The notes under the pieces were generated by a model, which was given only the letters and a program-made list of their open reading frames with translations, was not told the DNA's origin and searched no databases. From Clostridia bacterium UC5.1-1C12 (lineage in GTDB: Bacteria > Bacillota_I > Bacilli_A > Erysipelotrichales > Erysipelotrichaceae), in NCBI GenBank assembly GCA_001305055.1, contig BBZX01000006.1, positions 1-64,000 on the forward strand: a stretch of 64,000 bases of DNA. The letters run 5' to 3'. Each line of letters opens with the position of its first letter. Position 1 is the stretch's first letter. Of the stretch, positions 33,315-41,950 are shown piece after piece. Position numbers and translations under genes: made by a program.

Positions 33315-33380
33315 TATATTATATGGCTATAATAAATATCTCCTCTATTCAAAGGAAATACAATTCTATTTAGGAAGCAT

Positions 33381-33460
33381 GCACAAACAATAGACATAAG
33401 AATGTCCTAAAATAAGTTAATTCCAATAGGGAAAGAGAAAGAGAGAGGAGATTTATTTAT
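33381..33460 (+). repeat. 80-bp conserved 5' block of S9
   Basis: Same block, with the unique dyad spacer variant AAGAATG. Confidence 0.9.
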
Positions 33461-35274
33461 ATGAATAAATATTCAAGTAAGGCCGTTAAGACTGCTGCTA
33501 CCGTTGGTATGTCTTTGGCTATGGTTTTAAGTGCTGCTCCGGTAATGCCTATCATGGCAAGTGATGATGCAGTGGTTGTAGCTGTTGATTTAAAACTGGA
33601 AGATGCAATTGAGAAAAAGGATGACGTTGAAGAACTACTTAATTTATTAGGTGATGCGAAGAACATACATGTTTCTGATACAGTTGGTGGTTCTGGTGAA
33701 TACTTCGTGACTGATCAAAAAAAAGATATATTATTTGACAATTTATTCACTCAAGAAAAAGATGGTGTAACTGCTGAAGATTTACTGAAAAATGCTTATA
33801 AATATGCATCAGTTGCAGGCTATACAACTGAACAAACTGAAATCTTAAAATATTTAGTAGGAACTAAAATCGATGGTGTTAATGGTGGAAAGGCTCAAAA
33901 TGCGGTTGCACATGCTTATGCGTTAGCTAATGATGTCTTAAATGATTTAGAAGCTTATAATGGCACTGTAACTCCAGCTGATGTTGTTTTATACAATAAA
34001 GTAAAAGCATTATTAGCATTTAAAGGTAATGTTGACGTATCGGACAAATTAGACAAAATCGAAGATTTGTTTGCTGATTTAGCGGCAGATGTTGAAGATT
34101 ACAAAGAAGATAATGTTGGTAGTGATGCTAAAAAGTTTGCTAAAGCATTAGCAGGAGAAAAAGTAGCCGGTAAAAGTGTAGCTGAATTAGTTGATGATGA
34201 AGCAGCTCTTGCTTATACGAATCTTTCAACAATTAATGCTTTCATCGCTAAAATCACTAAAGATTCTTATAAATTAGATGAAATCAAATACGGTGATGTA
34301 AAAAATGAAGATGTAGTTGCTGATTACATTGAAGGATTAGAAACTATCGCATCTGAAATGCAGGATGTGAAAGATTTAATCAACGATACTAAAACTGAAA
34401 AGAAAGCTTTCGATAAATTAAATGGTACTGGTGGTAAGTTAGATGTTCTAGTGACAGCTATCAATGCAACAGTAGGAGAAGGTAAGGATTACGTAACTGA
34501 AGATTTAAAACAAGATGCTATTGATGATGCAGTTGCTGCTTTCCGTACAGCTGATATTACTGCATTGAAAGACTATGTTGATGCATTTGTTAATGAATTC
34601 TGGACAGTGACTACTGAACAACGTACTAGTGGCAGCTACAGAGTGAAAGAAGTAAATGCAGGTTTAGGTCGCTATTATACTTTTGATCAAGCTGCCGGTG
34701 CTAAATTACACACATTAATGACTACATTAGTAGATTCTGATGAAGAAGAAACATATTATGATTTATTAATTGCTGATGCTGCTTCAGTTGACGAATTATT
34801 AAAAGCAGTAACTACTGATATTGAAGGCATCACGATGAATTCAACATTAACTGACAAACAAGCCGCAAAGATCATTGCTGCTAAAAAGCTTTATCAAAAT
34901 TAGATGCAAATGGAAAAGCAATCTATACTTCTTTAAAGAGAAGTGAAAAAGCTGATGTTGATGCAAACCGCGAATTAATCGAAGCACTTTATTTCAAATT
35001 AATTCTAAATGGTAATGTAACAGCTTCAGGTTGGGTAGACAAAGGCAACGGCGATTGGGATTACATCGCTGAAGATGGTTCTAGACCAACTAAATGGATC
35101 GCTTCTGGTGCTAATTGGTATTATGTAAAGAACGGTACAATGTTACGTAACTCTTGGATCGCTTCTGATGCTCAGGGTACTAGATGGTACTATGTTGATG
35201 ATAACGGCGTAATGGTTTCTAACACAACAGTTAACGGTTATACATTCAATTCTTACGGAGTTTGGGTTAAATAG
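33461..35274 (+). CDS. Surface protein S9, type A tail (one frameshift)
   Basis: About 604 residues when repaired; the closest relative of S1 along the body (EELLNLLGDAKNI, KNAYKYASVAGYTTEQTEIL, SGSYRVKEVNAGLGRYY). Signal peptide ends PVMPIMA; no cysteine follows. The type A tail ends NSYGVWVK. One A is missing in the run 34883-34887 (AAKK-ALSKLDANGKAIY). Convergent with S10. Confidence 0.86.
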
Positions 35275-35298
35275 TTAACACAACTTATTAACACTTAA

Positions 35299-35360
35299 GG
35301 GAGATTCTTAATCGAATCTCTCTTTTGCATGCAAAAGAGATGCACATCTCTGTACATCTC
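35299..35360. terminator. Bidirectional terminator between S9 and S10
   Basis: GAGATTC (35301-35307) with GAATCTC (35314-35320) ends S9. GAGATG...CATCTC (35337-35360) ends S10 on the minus strand. The centre (35319-35340) is a perfect 22-bp palindrome around TTTTGCATGCAAAA. Confidence 0.85.
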
Positions 35361-35382
35361 AGTTTCATACATAGTGTTTAGA

Positions 35383-37179
35383 TTAACCGTTGTAAGAAGG
35401 GCTCATGTAAACGCCGTAAGAATTGATCCAGCAGCCGTCTACTGATTGGTTAGAAACCATCTTACCAGCATTGTCTAAGTAGTACCAGCGACCACCGTCA
35501 GTAGCCAACCAAGTATTTCTCAGCATCTTACCGTCTTTGATCATATACCAATCAGAACCAGAAGCAACCCATTTGTAAGCAGCAGGAGTACCGTCTTCAT
35601 TGTTGTAACCCCAGTTACCGTTACCCATGTCATACCATCCGGCAACATTAGTAGTACCTAAATTATCGAATGCTTCACGCAGGTTAGTAACTTTAGTTTC
35701 TGCTTTACGAACTTCTTTAGCTTGTTTAGAAGTTAAATTCTTAACATATTTCCCGCCTTCAGTTAATTCATAGATAGCATCTTCAGCAGCTTCTAATGTA
35801 GCTTTATCTGAAGCTTTGATATTTGCAGGAGTAAGTTTTTCGATATCTTTAGTAACTGCATCTAAAGCATCAGCAACTTTTTCCATGTGAGCTTCTAAAT
35901 AATCATAACCAAATTCACCAGTTTCAGTGTCAACTACTTTTAATAAGAATCCCGGAATATTGTTCATAACAACATTCTTTTGTGTTCCTGAAACATAAGA
36001 GTTAAACTCTGACTTATCTCTATAATAGTTACCGATCTTTGTAGTTTCAAATTTCCAAACTGAATCAAGAACTTCTTCTTTTAAGTCTTTTAAGATAATC
36101 CATTGTTCACTATCTAATACTTTTGCTACCGCTTTGGCTTCTTCAGTTGCTGTAGTTGAACCGTCTTTTACGAAATCACCATCAACATTTACTTTACCTT
36201 TAGCTAATGCTGAAATGAATGATTTAACTGTCTTATCTTCATCATCAGTTTTAGTTTTGTTATATGTTTTGTAAGAGTCAGTTGTAGTAATGTCAGAGAT
36301 ATTTCCAATGCTATCAATGATTTCCTGATAAGCATCGATTAATGAAATAACTAAATCTTCATCCTTGAACTGATCATAGTCATCAGCGTCTTTAATCTTA
36401 TTGATTCTTGCTTTTACTGCAGATTTACTTGATAAATTTACTTTAGCTACATCCTCGGCATAACCTGTGATTGTTTGTTCAGCAGCTGTTAATTTAGTAG
36501 CCTTGCCATCTAAATCGTTTTCTAATACTTTATTGAAAGCATCATAAAAGTTAGCTAGTTTTTCATCAAAATCCTCTTCATCAATATTAAGAGCATCTTC
36601 TAATTTGTATTGTGCTTGGTTCACTAATGTTAAGAAGTCACTGCCAATAACTTCGCCAGCATCTTTCTTTGCATCTTTAACTTTAGTTAAATTAGCTTTT
36701 GTTAAATTTGTACCATCAGTATCCTCTAATACTGTTTTAACTATACCTGCACCGAATTCAGTATCACTAACTGCAGTAGTAGCATAATCAGCGCCAAATA
36801 ATACAACCATTGCATCATGGAATTTTACCATTGCTGTAATAGTTTTGTATTCATCTGAAGAATAAGACAATGTGTTTTTGAAAGCTTTTAGAGAATCTAT
36901 ATTCTCAGCGATTGCTTCGTAAATTGATACTTTACTTCCATCATTATTTTTTACTTCTAAACCGTTATCCATATTTGATTCGGCAAATGGAGTACCATCT
37001 AATTTTTCTAATACAGCATTCAATACTGTTCTACCACATGTTGTATCTTCGATACTAGTACCACACATATCAGTAGTTACACTAGCAGCCATAACTGGAG
37101 CAGCAGCACTCAAAACCATAGCCAAAGACATACCAACGGTAGCAGCAGTCTTAACGGCCTTACTTGAATATTTATTCAT
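35383..37179 (-). CDS. Surface protein S10, type B tail, intact
   Basis: 598 residues and uninterrupted. Signal peptide ends AAPVMA. A Cys pair follows (DMCGTSIEDTTC), then an acidic helical body with EQWIILKDLKEEVLDSVWKFETTKIGNYYRDKS, and from residue about 514 the type B wall-binding repeats ending MSPSYNG. It is the rightmost array gene and one of two intact ones. Unlike the others it has a consensus-like promoter 100-130 bp upstream instead of the GGTATATGCC element. Confidence 0.88.
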   Translation of the reverse strand: MNKYSSKAVKTAATVGMSLAMVLSAAAPVMAASVTTDMCGTSIEDTTCGRTVLNAVLEKLDGTPFAESNMDNGLEVKNNDGSKVSIYEAIAENIDSLKAFKNTLSYSSDEYKTITAMVKFHDAMVVLFGADYATTAVSDTEFGAGIVKTVLEDTDGTNLTKANLTKVKDAKKDAGEVIGSDFLTLVNQAQYKLEDALNIDEEDFDEKLANFYDAFNKVLENDLDGKATKLTAAEQTITGYAEDVAKVNLSSKSAVKARINKIKDADDYDQFKDEDLVISLIDAYQEIIDSIGNISDITTTDSYKTYNKTKTDDEDKTVKSFISALAKGKVNVDGDFVKDGSTTATEEAKAVAKVLDSEQWIILKDLKEEVLDSVWKFETTKIGNYYRDKSEFNSYVSGTQKNVVMNNIPGFLLKVVDTETGEFGYDYLEAHMEKVADALDAVTKDIEKLTPANIKASDKATLEAAEDAIYELTEGGKYVKNLTSKQAKEVRKAETKVTNLREAFDNLGTTNVAGWYDMGNGNWGYNNEDGTPAAYKWVASGSDWYMIKDGKMLRNTWLATDGGRWYYLDNAGKMVSNQSVDGCWINSYGVYMSPSYNG

Positions 37180-37259
37180 ATAAATAAATCTCCTCTCTCT
37201 TTCTCTTTCCCTATTGGAATTAACTTATTTTAGGACACTTTTATGTCTATTGTTTGTGC
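37180..37259 (-). repeat. 80-bp conserved 5' block of S10
   Basis: Last copy of the block and right end of the array. The sequence beyond it (ATAATCG) is unlike the other copies. Dyad spacer variant AAAAGTG. Confidence 0.9.
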
Positions 37260-37279
37260 ATAATCGTATCCTTGCTACT

Positions 37280-37307
37280 ATTATATCATTCATGAACCAG
37301 AAATCAA
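37280..37307 (-). promoter_or_regulatory. Consensus-like promoter upstream of S10
   Basis: On the minus strand TTGATT (37307-37302), 16 bp, TATAAT (37285-37280). Transcription would start about 94 nt before the S10 start codon, making the whole 80-bp block an untranslated leader. Confidence 0.6.
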
Positions 37308-37636
37308 CCTAAAATTGAAAGTTTTCGAAAAAGCACCCCGAAAACAGTGTATTTATCCGAATATTTAACGAAAAAGTGGGAAAGCTAATCCATTAAAGTA
37401 TCCAAATAAACGCAATGATTGAAAATGCTTTCCCTTTATATCACCAAACAGTAATATAAACATCTTAGCCTTTTCTGGTAAATCAATGATTACATTGTAT
37501 CCAGGCTTAGCCTTGTCACAACTTTGGACCAGCATAAGCCAACAATTCCAATACATTGATATTATAGCATAAACTTTTAAAAAGTGAACAAAATGCATAA
37601 TTTTTTACATCTTTTTTACATCACCATCATTCAAAT
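37308..37636. other. Gap between array and helicase gene
   Basis: AT-rich. A 77-codon minus-strand frame (37365-37598) exists but has no clear ribosome site and no recognisable motif; I do not count it as a gene. Confidence 0.4.
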
Positions 37637-37668
37637 AAAAAACAGACGTCCTCAACACTTCCGCCTGC
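37637..37668 (-). terminator. Terminator of the helicase gene
   Basis: On the minus strand CAGGCG (37667-37662) pairs with CGTCTG (37648-37643), followed by TTTTTTATTT. Confidence 0.75.
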
Positions 37669-37724
37669 CTTTTATTTAGTATCAAAAGATAAGTCAAATA
37701 ACCTTCTATAATTTCTCCAACCGC

Positions 37725-39146
37725 TTATCTTTTCTTTTCCACCGCAATTTGCTTATTCTTTATACTCTTTCCCCGCAGCCCCCGCAGCACCAATTCCCCC
37801 TTGCCATTAAGAATCTCCGCATAACTGGCAGCTTCCAAAATCTCAATAATCCCTATATCATTAAATTCAACACCTGGCACATCCATAATTGCACCGACCA
37901 GATCTTTAGCTCTCAGCTTCTTATTCCGCCCGCCTTTAAAATAAAGCTTGCATTTATCCTCATCAATCGCTTCCTCTTTCTGTCTGATCTCTTCAGATCG
38001 ACTCAGAATTGAAGCATATACCGCACCTTCAAACGCTTGCTCATCGATGCATTTCAACTCCGTTTCCAGTTCTTCCTGCACCATATTCAGATACTTCATC
38101 TGCGTCGGCAGCACCAGCGAAATAGCTATTCCTTTCTTATCAACACGGCCGCACCGGCCGATCCGATGAATAAAATCCTCGGTAGTAGTTGGAAACTCAT
38201 AATTGATAACATGGGTAACATTCGCAACATCAATGCCTCTGCCTGCTACATCAGTCGCCACCAAAACACGATACTTTCCTTTTTTAAAATCCCGCATATT
38301 GGCCAGCCGTTCTTCCTGCATTAAACCTCCGTGTATCATCAGACAGCTGATTCGCTTTTCACACAGCAAATCAAACACCTGCTCCACACTCTCCCTGAAA
38401 TTACAAAAGATCATTGCCTGCTGCGGCAATTCTTTATATAACACTTTAAGCAATTGCTCCTCTTTACATTCCTTATTCGCCTTCACATAAAACAAATCTA
38501 CATTCGTATTGTACTTTTTAACCTCACCGACTTTAATCACTTCCGCATCATGCAAATATGTTTCCGCAATCTCCTTGATTGAATCATTGATTGTCGCAGA
38601 AAACATAGCCATCGTACACTTAGCCGGAAGATAACTTAATATTTTAGTTACCTCCTCTATAAAACCAAGATTCAGCATTTCATCCGCTTCATCCAAAATA
38701 CACGTATGGACATGATCCAGATTCAGCGTACCCCGCTCTAAATGATCAAGCACCCGGCCCGCCGTACCAACTACCACATGCACCTTTTGCTTTAAATCCA
38801 TGATTTGACTTTTAAATGGTTGCTTGCCAAATAATGTAACCGCATTGATCCTTTTATATGCTCCTAAAGATTTAAAATCAACCTGCACCTGTCTCGCCAG
38901 CTCTCGGGTCGGCGTCAGCACCAGCACCTGCGGTTCATTTCCCAGCCAGTCAATCTTTTCAATTTCAGGAATCGCATAGCTTGCTGTTTTCCCACTCCCG
39001 GTCTTTGACTGCACTAAAACATCTCTGTCCGCCAGCAAGGCAGGAATCACTTTTTCCTGCACCGGCAAAGCCTCTTCATATCCCAAAAGCGCTGCCGCTT
39101 TTAGTAATTCATCACTTAAATTAAAATTTTTAAATAACATTTTCAT
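37725..39146 (-). CDS. dbpA: DEAD-box RNA helicase, DbpA-like
   Basis: 473 residues and intact. Helicase motifs in order: Q motif region LPVQEKVIP, motif I SKTGSGKT, PTRELA, TAGRVLD, motif II DEAD, motif III SAT, then RGIDVANV and HRIGRCGR. The C-terminal 80 residues (KLYFKGGRNKKLRAKDLVGAI...GVEFNDIGIIEILEAASYAEI) are the DbpA-type RNA-binding domain, which targets 23S rRNA hairpin 92 in ribosome assembly. Within the group it could also be the B. subtilis YxiN type, a DbpA orthologue. It marks the return from the island to core chromosome. Confidence 0.9.
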   Translation of the reverse strand: MKMLFKNFNLSDELLKAAALLGYEEALPVQEKVIPALLADRDVLVQSKTGSGKTASYAIPEIEKIDWLGNEPQVLVLTPTRELARQVQVDFKSLGAYKRINAVTLFGKQPFKSQIMDLKQKVHVVVGTAGRVLDHLERGTLNLDHVHTCILDEADEMLNLGFIEEVTKILSYLPAKCTMAMFSATINDSIKEIAETYLHDAEVIKVGEVKKYNTNVDLFYVKANKECKEEQLLKVLYKELPQQAMIFCNFRESVEQVFDLLCEKRISCLMIHGGLMQEERLANMRDFKKGKYRVLVATDVAGRGIDVANVTHVINYEFPTTTEDFIHRIGRCGRVDKKGIAISLVLPTQMKYLNMVQEELETELKCIDEQAFEGAVYASILSRSEEIRQKEEAIDEDKCKLYFKGGRNKKLRAKDLVGAIMDVPGVEFNDIGIIEILEAASYAEILNGKGELVLRGLRGKSIKNKQIAVEKKR

Positions 39147-39302
39147 CTACCTCACCCTGATATTTTAAGCTGAAACTGACATTTTCACAAGAAAATAATC
39201 AACAGTTTGAGAATTTTTCTAAATAAAATATCGAAGTTCTTTAAACTTTACTATATAATAGTAGAAGAGATGGCTCTGCCATCGATTGAAGGAGGTAACT
39301 AT

Positions 39303-39638
39303 ATGACTAGAGATATTGGTACGATTTTAAAAAATGCAATGGAAGTGCAAGGCCTTAAACAGAAAGAAGTGGCTGCGGCTACTCATTTATCTCAAAATAC
39401 AATAAGCAATTACATCAACGGTAAACGCCGTCCAGATTCAGAAACATTGCTGATGCTTTGCGATATTTTAAAGCTTGACTTCCGCGCAGTTGTTCAAGGC
39501 GGTATGGAAGAGGATACGATTTATACCCTCACTAAACAAGAAAGCCAGCTGCTGAGCGGTTACCGTGAAATTACGGCTGAAGAACAAAACAATATTTTAT
39601 CTTATGTCAACTTTTTAAAAGATCATCAGGCTAAATAG
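39303..39638 (+). CDS. XRE-family DNA-binding regulator
   Basis: 111 residues. ATG 39303 is preceded by GAAGGAGG; a longer in-frame start at 39207 lacks one. The Cro/C1-type helix-turn-helix spans residues about 8-62 (LKQKEVAAATHLSQNTISNYINGKRRPDSETLLMLCDIL). The C-terminal 45 residues are helical (LSGYREITAEEQNNILSYVNFL). Targets are unknown. Confidence 0.88.
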   Translation: MTRDIGTILKNAMEVQGLKQKEVAAATHLSQNTISNYINGKRRPDSETLLMLCDILKLDFRAVVQGGMEEDTIYTLTKQESQLLSGYREITAEEQNNILSYVNFLKDHQAK

Positions 39639-39684
39639 ACGCTTTATTTATTATTTTGTGTTAATATAGACATGAGGTGATTTG

Positions 39685-40053
39685 ATGCAGTTTATTGAGT
39701 ATCCTAAATGCAGCACTTGCATCAAAGCAAGAAAATATCTTGAAGCCAAGAATGTAACATTCATCGATCGGCATATTCATGTTGATACGCCTACCGCTGA
39801 TGAATTAAAACGATGGATACCGCTCAGCGGTCTTACCGTCGAACAATTTTTCAATACCAGCGGCAAGGTTTATCGCGATAACAATTATAAGGAAAAGCTT
39901 AAAATCATGAGTTATGATGAGAAAATCAAAGCTCTGTCTGAGAATGGCATGCTGATTAAACGTCCGCTGCTAGTCAGTGATACAAAAGTATTAGTTGGTT
40001 TTAAAGAATCCGCATATGAAGAAATAGCGAGGGAAATGAACCATGAATCATAG
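39685..40053 (+). CDS. ArsC/Spx-family thioredoxin-fold protein
   Basis: 122 residues. The start MQFIEYPKCSTCIKARKYLE carries a CxxC at the thioredoxin-fold active site; RHIHVDTPTADELKRWI and LIKRPLLVSDTKVLVGF are typical of the ArsC/YffB/Spx family. Spx regulators and arsenate reductases both share this fold; the RP(L/I)L segment is common to all. No arsenic genes are nearby, so a YffB/Spx-like role is at least as likely. It overlaps the next start by 11 bp. Confidence 0.82.
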   Translation: MQFIEYPKCSTCIKARKYLEAKNVTFIDRHIHVDTPTADELKRWIPLSGLTVEQFFNTSGKVYRDNNYKEKLKIMSYDEKIKALSENGMLIKRPLLVSDTKVLVGFKESAYEEIAREMNHES

Positions 40054-40416
40054 TGATCGATTAGGTGAAAGTGCTGAAATGTATCTTGAAACAATACTTT
40101 TACTGGAGAAAAACGGTAAAGTCCGTTCTGTGGATATAGCCAAAAGTTTAAATGTATCAAAACCAAGCGTTAATAAAGCGATGAATGTTTTAAAAGAAAT
40201 GGGTTTTGTAACACAGGAAACTTATGGTGAAGTACATTTGACAGAAGCCGGACGGCAAAAGGCCAGTGATGTCTATAACCGGCATGAAATATTATGTGAT
40301 TTTTAGAAGGTGTTCTGCATGTTTCAAGAGAGAACGCAGAGAATGATGCTTGTAAGATTGAGCATGTTGTCTGTGACGAAACAATTAGTAAAATCAAAGA
40401 ATTTATGAAAAAGTGA
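40043..40416 (+). CDS. DtxR/MntR-family metal-dependent regulator (one frameshift)
   Basis: About 124 residues when repaired. The winged helix (ESAEMYLETILLLEKNGKVRSVDIAKSLNVSKPSVNKAMNVLKEMGFV) is classic DtxR/MntR. After one missing T at 40300-40304 the dimerisation part DFLEGVLHVSRENAENDACKIEHVV brings the C/E/H metal ligands. It probably represses metal uptake genes in the presence of Mn or Fe; none lie adjacent. Confidence 0.85.
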
Positions 40417-40439
40417 TGATCCCTTTCATCACTTTTTTA
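40407..40439 (+). terminator. Terminator after the DtxR-family gene
   Basis: GTGATGA and TCATCAC form the stem, flanked by A and T runs. The stem starts inside the last codons. Confidence 0.8.
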
Positions 40440-40468
40440 TTGTAAATGCTAAGAAAACTGACTATAAT
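40440..40468 (+). promoter_or_regulatory. Promoter of lrgAB
   Basis: TTGTAA (40440-40445), 17-bp spacer, TATAAT (40463-40468), 31 bp before ATG 40500. Confidence 0.75.
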
Positions 40469-40499
40469 AAAAATCGTTATATCAAAATGAGGGAATCTT

Positions 40500-40856
40500 A
40501 TGAAACTTCTGGAACAATGCGCTTTATTATTTGCCGTTTGCCTTGGATCGATTGCAATTGCGGAGAGTCTGCCGTTTAATTTTCCTGTCAGCATTATCAG
40601 CATGGCGATCCTTTTTATATTATTATGCACTAAAATAATCAAGGAACATCAAATTGCTGATATTGGTGATTATCTATTAAAAAACATGGCTTTTCTTTTC
40701 ATTCCTGCCGGTGTTGGCATCATGGAATATTTTGAATTATTAAAAAGTCAGGCGCTTATTTTATTGCTGATTTGTCTGCTAACTACCTTGCTTACTTTTT
40801 TTGCCACTGTTTTGACAGTGCAGGGAATACAGAAATTGATAAGGAGGATAAATTAG
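40500..40856 (+). CDS. lrgA: LrgA/CidA-family membrane protein
   Basis: 118 residues with four membrane segments; FNFPVSIISMAILFILL and LFIPAGVGIMEYFELL are family signatures. LrgA/CidA proteins are holin-like and work with LrgB; in several Bacillota the pair carries pyruvate or affects autolysis. One base separates it from lrgB. Confidence 0.88.
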   Translation: MKLLEQCALLFAVCLGSIAIAESLPFNFPVSIISMAILFILLCTKIIKEHQIADIGDYLLKNMAFLFIPAGVGIMEYFELLKSQALILLLICLLTTLLTFFATVLTVQGIQKLIRRIN

Positions 40857-40857
40857 T

Positions 40858-41547
40858 ATGAATGAAATTATTGCTTCTCCTTTATTTTCTATATTTCTAT
40901 GTATCATTGCCTATAAGATTGGATTGCTGATTCAACAGAAAACAAAGCTGGCGGTTGCTAACCCATTGTTGATTGCAATTCTGATTGTGATTGTTTTTCT
41001 GAATGCTGCCGGCATATCCCTTGATCACTTTAATCAGGGTGCCTCTTTTATCTCAATGTTTCTCACACCTGCTACCTGCATGTTAGCTTTATCTATTTAC
41101 CGTCAGGCTGATAAACTTAAAAAGAATCTAATCCCCATTCTAGCTGGTACTTTAGTTGGGTCCATCGTATCCATGTCTTCTGTCATGCTGCTTTGCAATG
41201 TATTTCAGCTTGATGAAGCTATGGCTTATTCCCTGATTCCCAAATCGGTAACCACCCCCATCGCCATGGACGTCAGTGCTTCTTTAGGCGGCATCGTTCC
41301 GATTACTATTGCCGCCGTGATTATAACCGGCATAATCGGGGCAGTTTTAGCGCCAACCTTAATTAAAGTATTTAAAATTAAAGATCCTGTTGTTCGCGGC
41401 ATTGCAATCGGTACCTCTTCGCATGCGCTCGGCACATCTAAAGCATTGGAAATCGGTGAGGTTGAAGGTGCGATGAGCGGAATTGCTTTAGGTCTTTGTG
41501 GAATTATCACCGTGATACTTTCACTTGTATTGGCTCAGTTTCTATAA
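40858..41547 (+). CDS. lrgB: LrgB-family membrane protein
   Basis: 229 residues with about seven membrane segments. The motif PKSVTTPIAMDVSASLGGI and GTSSHALGTSKALEIGEVEGAMSGIALGLCG are the LrgB hallmarks. Co-transcribed with lrgA. Confidence 0.9.
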   Translation: MNEIIASPLFSIFLCIIAYKIGLLIQQKTKLAVANPLLIAILIVIVFLNAAGISLDHFNQGASFISMFLTPATCMLALSIYRQADKLKKNLIPILAGTLVGSIVSMSSVMLLCNVFQLDEAMAYSLIPKSVTTPIAMDVSASLGGIVPITIAAVIITGIIGAVLAPTLIKVFKIKDPVVRGIAIGTSSHALGTSKALEIGEVEGAMSGIALGLCGIITVILSLVLAQFL

Positions 41548-41584
41548 TCATACATACTTTCATAAGACATCAGTCTTGATTAAT

Positions 41585-41639
41585 AAAAATGCATTATTAT
41601 AACTATCCTCTATATGGACAGCTGAATAATGCATTTTTT
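41585..41639. terminator. Bidirectional terminator between lrgB and the 102-residue protein
   Basis: AAAAATGCATTATT (41585-41598) pairs with AATAATGCATTTTT (41625-41638). Both strands end in T runs. Confidence 0.85.
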
Positions 41640-41946
41640 ATTTATGAATAATGACCCGCGTTCTTTTTCTGATTGTTGATAAACGTTTTGCCGCTGATCT
41701 TTTCAAACGATCATCATGAATTTCTACCCGTCTTAAAAGTTCATTCATGTGACGAATTTGCGCAGGTTTAGGTCTTGCGATCACAACCTTTTCAATTGGT
41801 ACAGAAACGATTGGCTCTGCAGCTGATGTTTCAGCCTTGTTTTTCTTTTCCTGACTTATTTTCACGATTTTGGACACTGCACTGATTGCCACACCAGCCA
41901 TTCCTATACCAATAAATACAGTACCAATTGTCTTAAGCATGCTCAT
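41638..41946 (-). CDS. Small membrane-anchored protein of unknown function
   Basis: 102 residues. Residues 5-27 form one membrane segment (IGTVFIGIGMAGVAISAVSKIV). The rest is basic and charged (RIRxMNELLRRVEIHDDRLKRSAAKRLSTIRKR-like) and probably cytoplasmic. I do not recognise the family. It lies directly after the HAD phosphatase gene. Confidence 0.6.
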   Translation of the reverse strand: MSMLKTIGTVFIGIGMAGVAISAVSKIVKISQEKKNKAETSAAEPIVSVPIEKVVIARPKPAQIRHMNELLRRVEIHDDRLKRSAAKRLSTIRKRTRVIIHK

Positions 41947-41950
41947 GGAA

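Noticed and set aside
1..37260. Recombinase, transposase or integrase that could drive inversion
   Set aside because: None found in any frame of the island; any such enzyme would have to be encoded elsewhere, or inversion would rely on RecA-type homologous exchange.
37365..37598. 77-codon minus-strand open frame
   Set aside because: No clear ribosome site, no recognisable motif, AT-rich spacer; likely chance.
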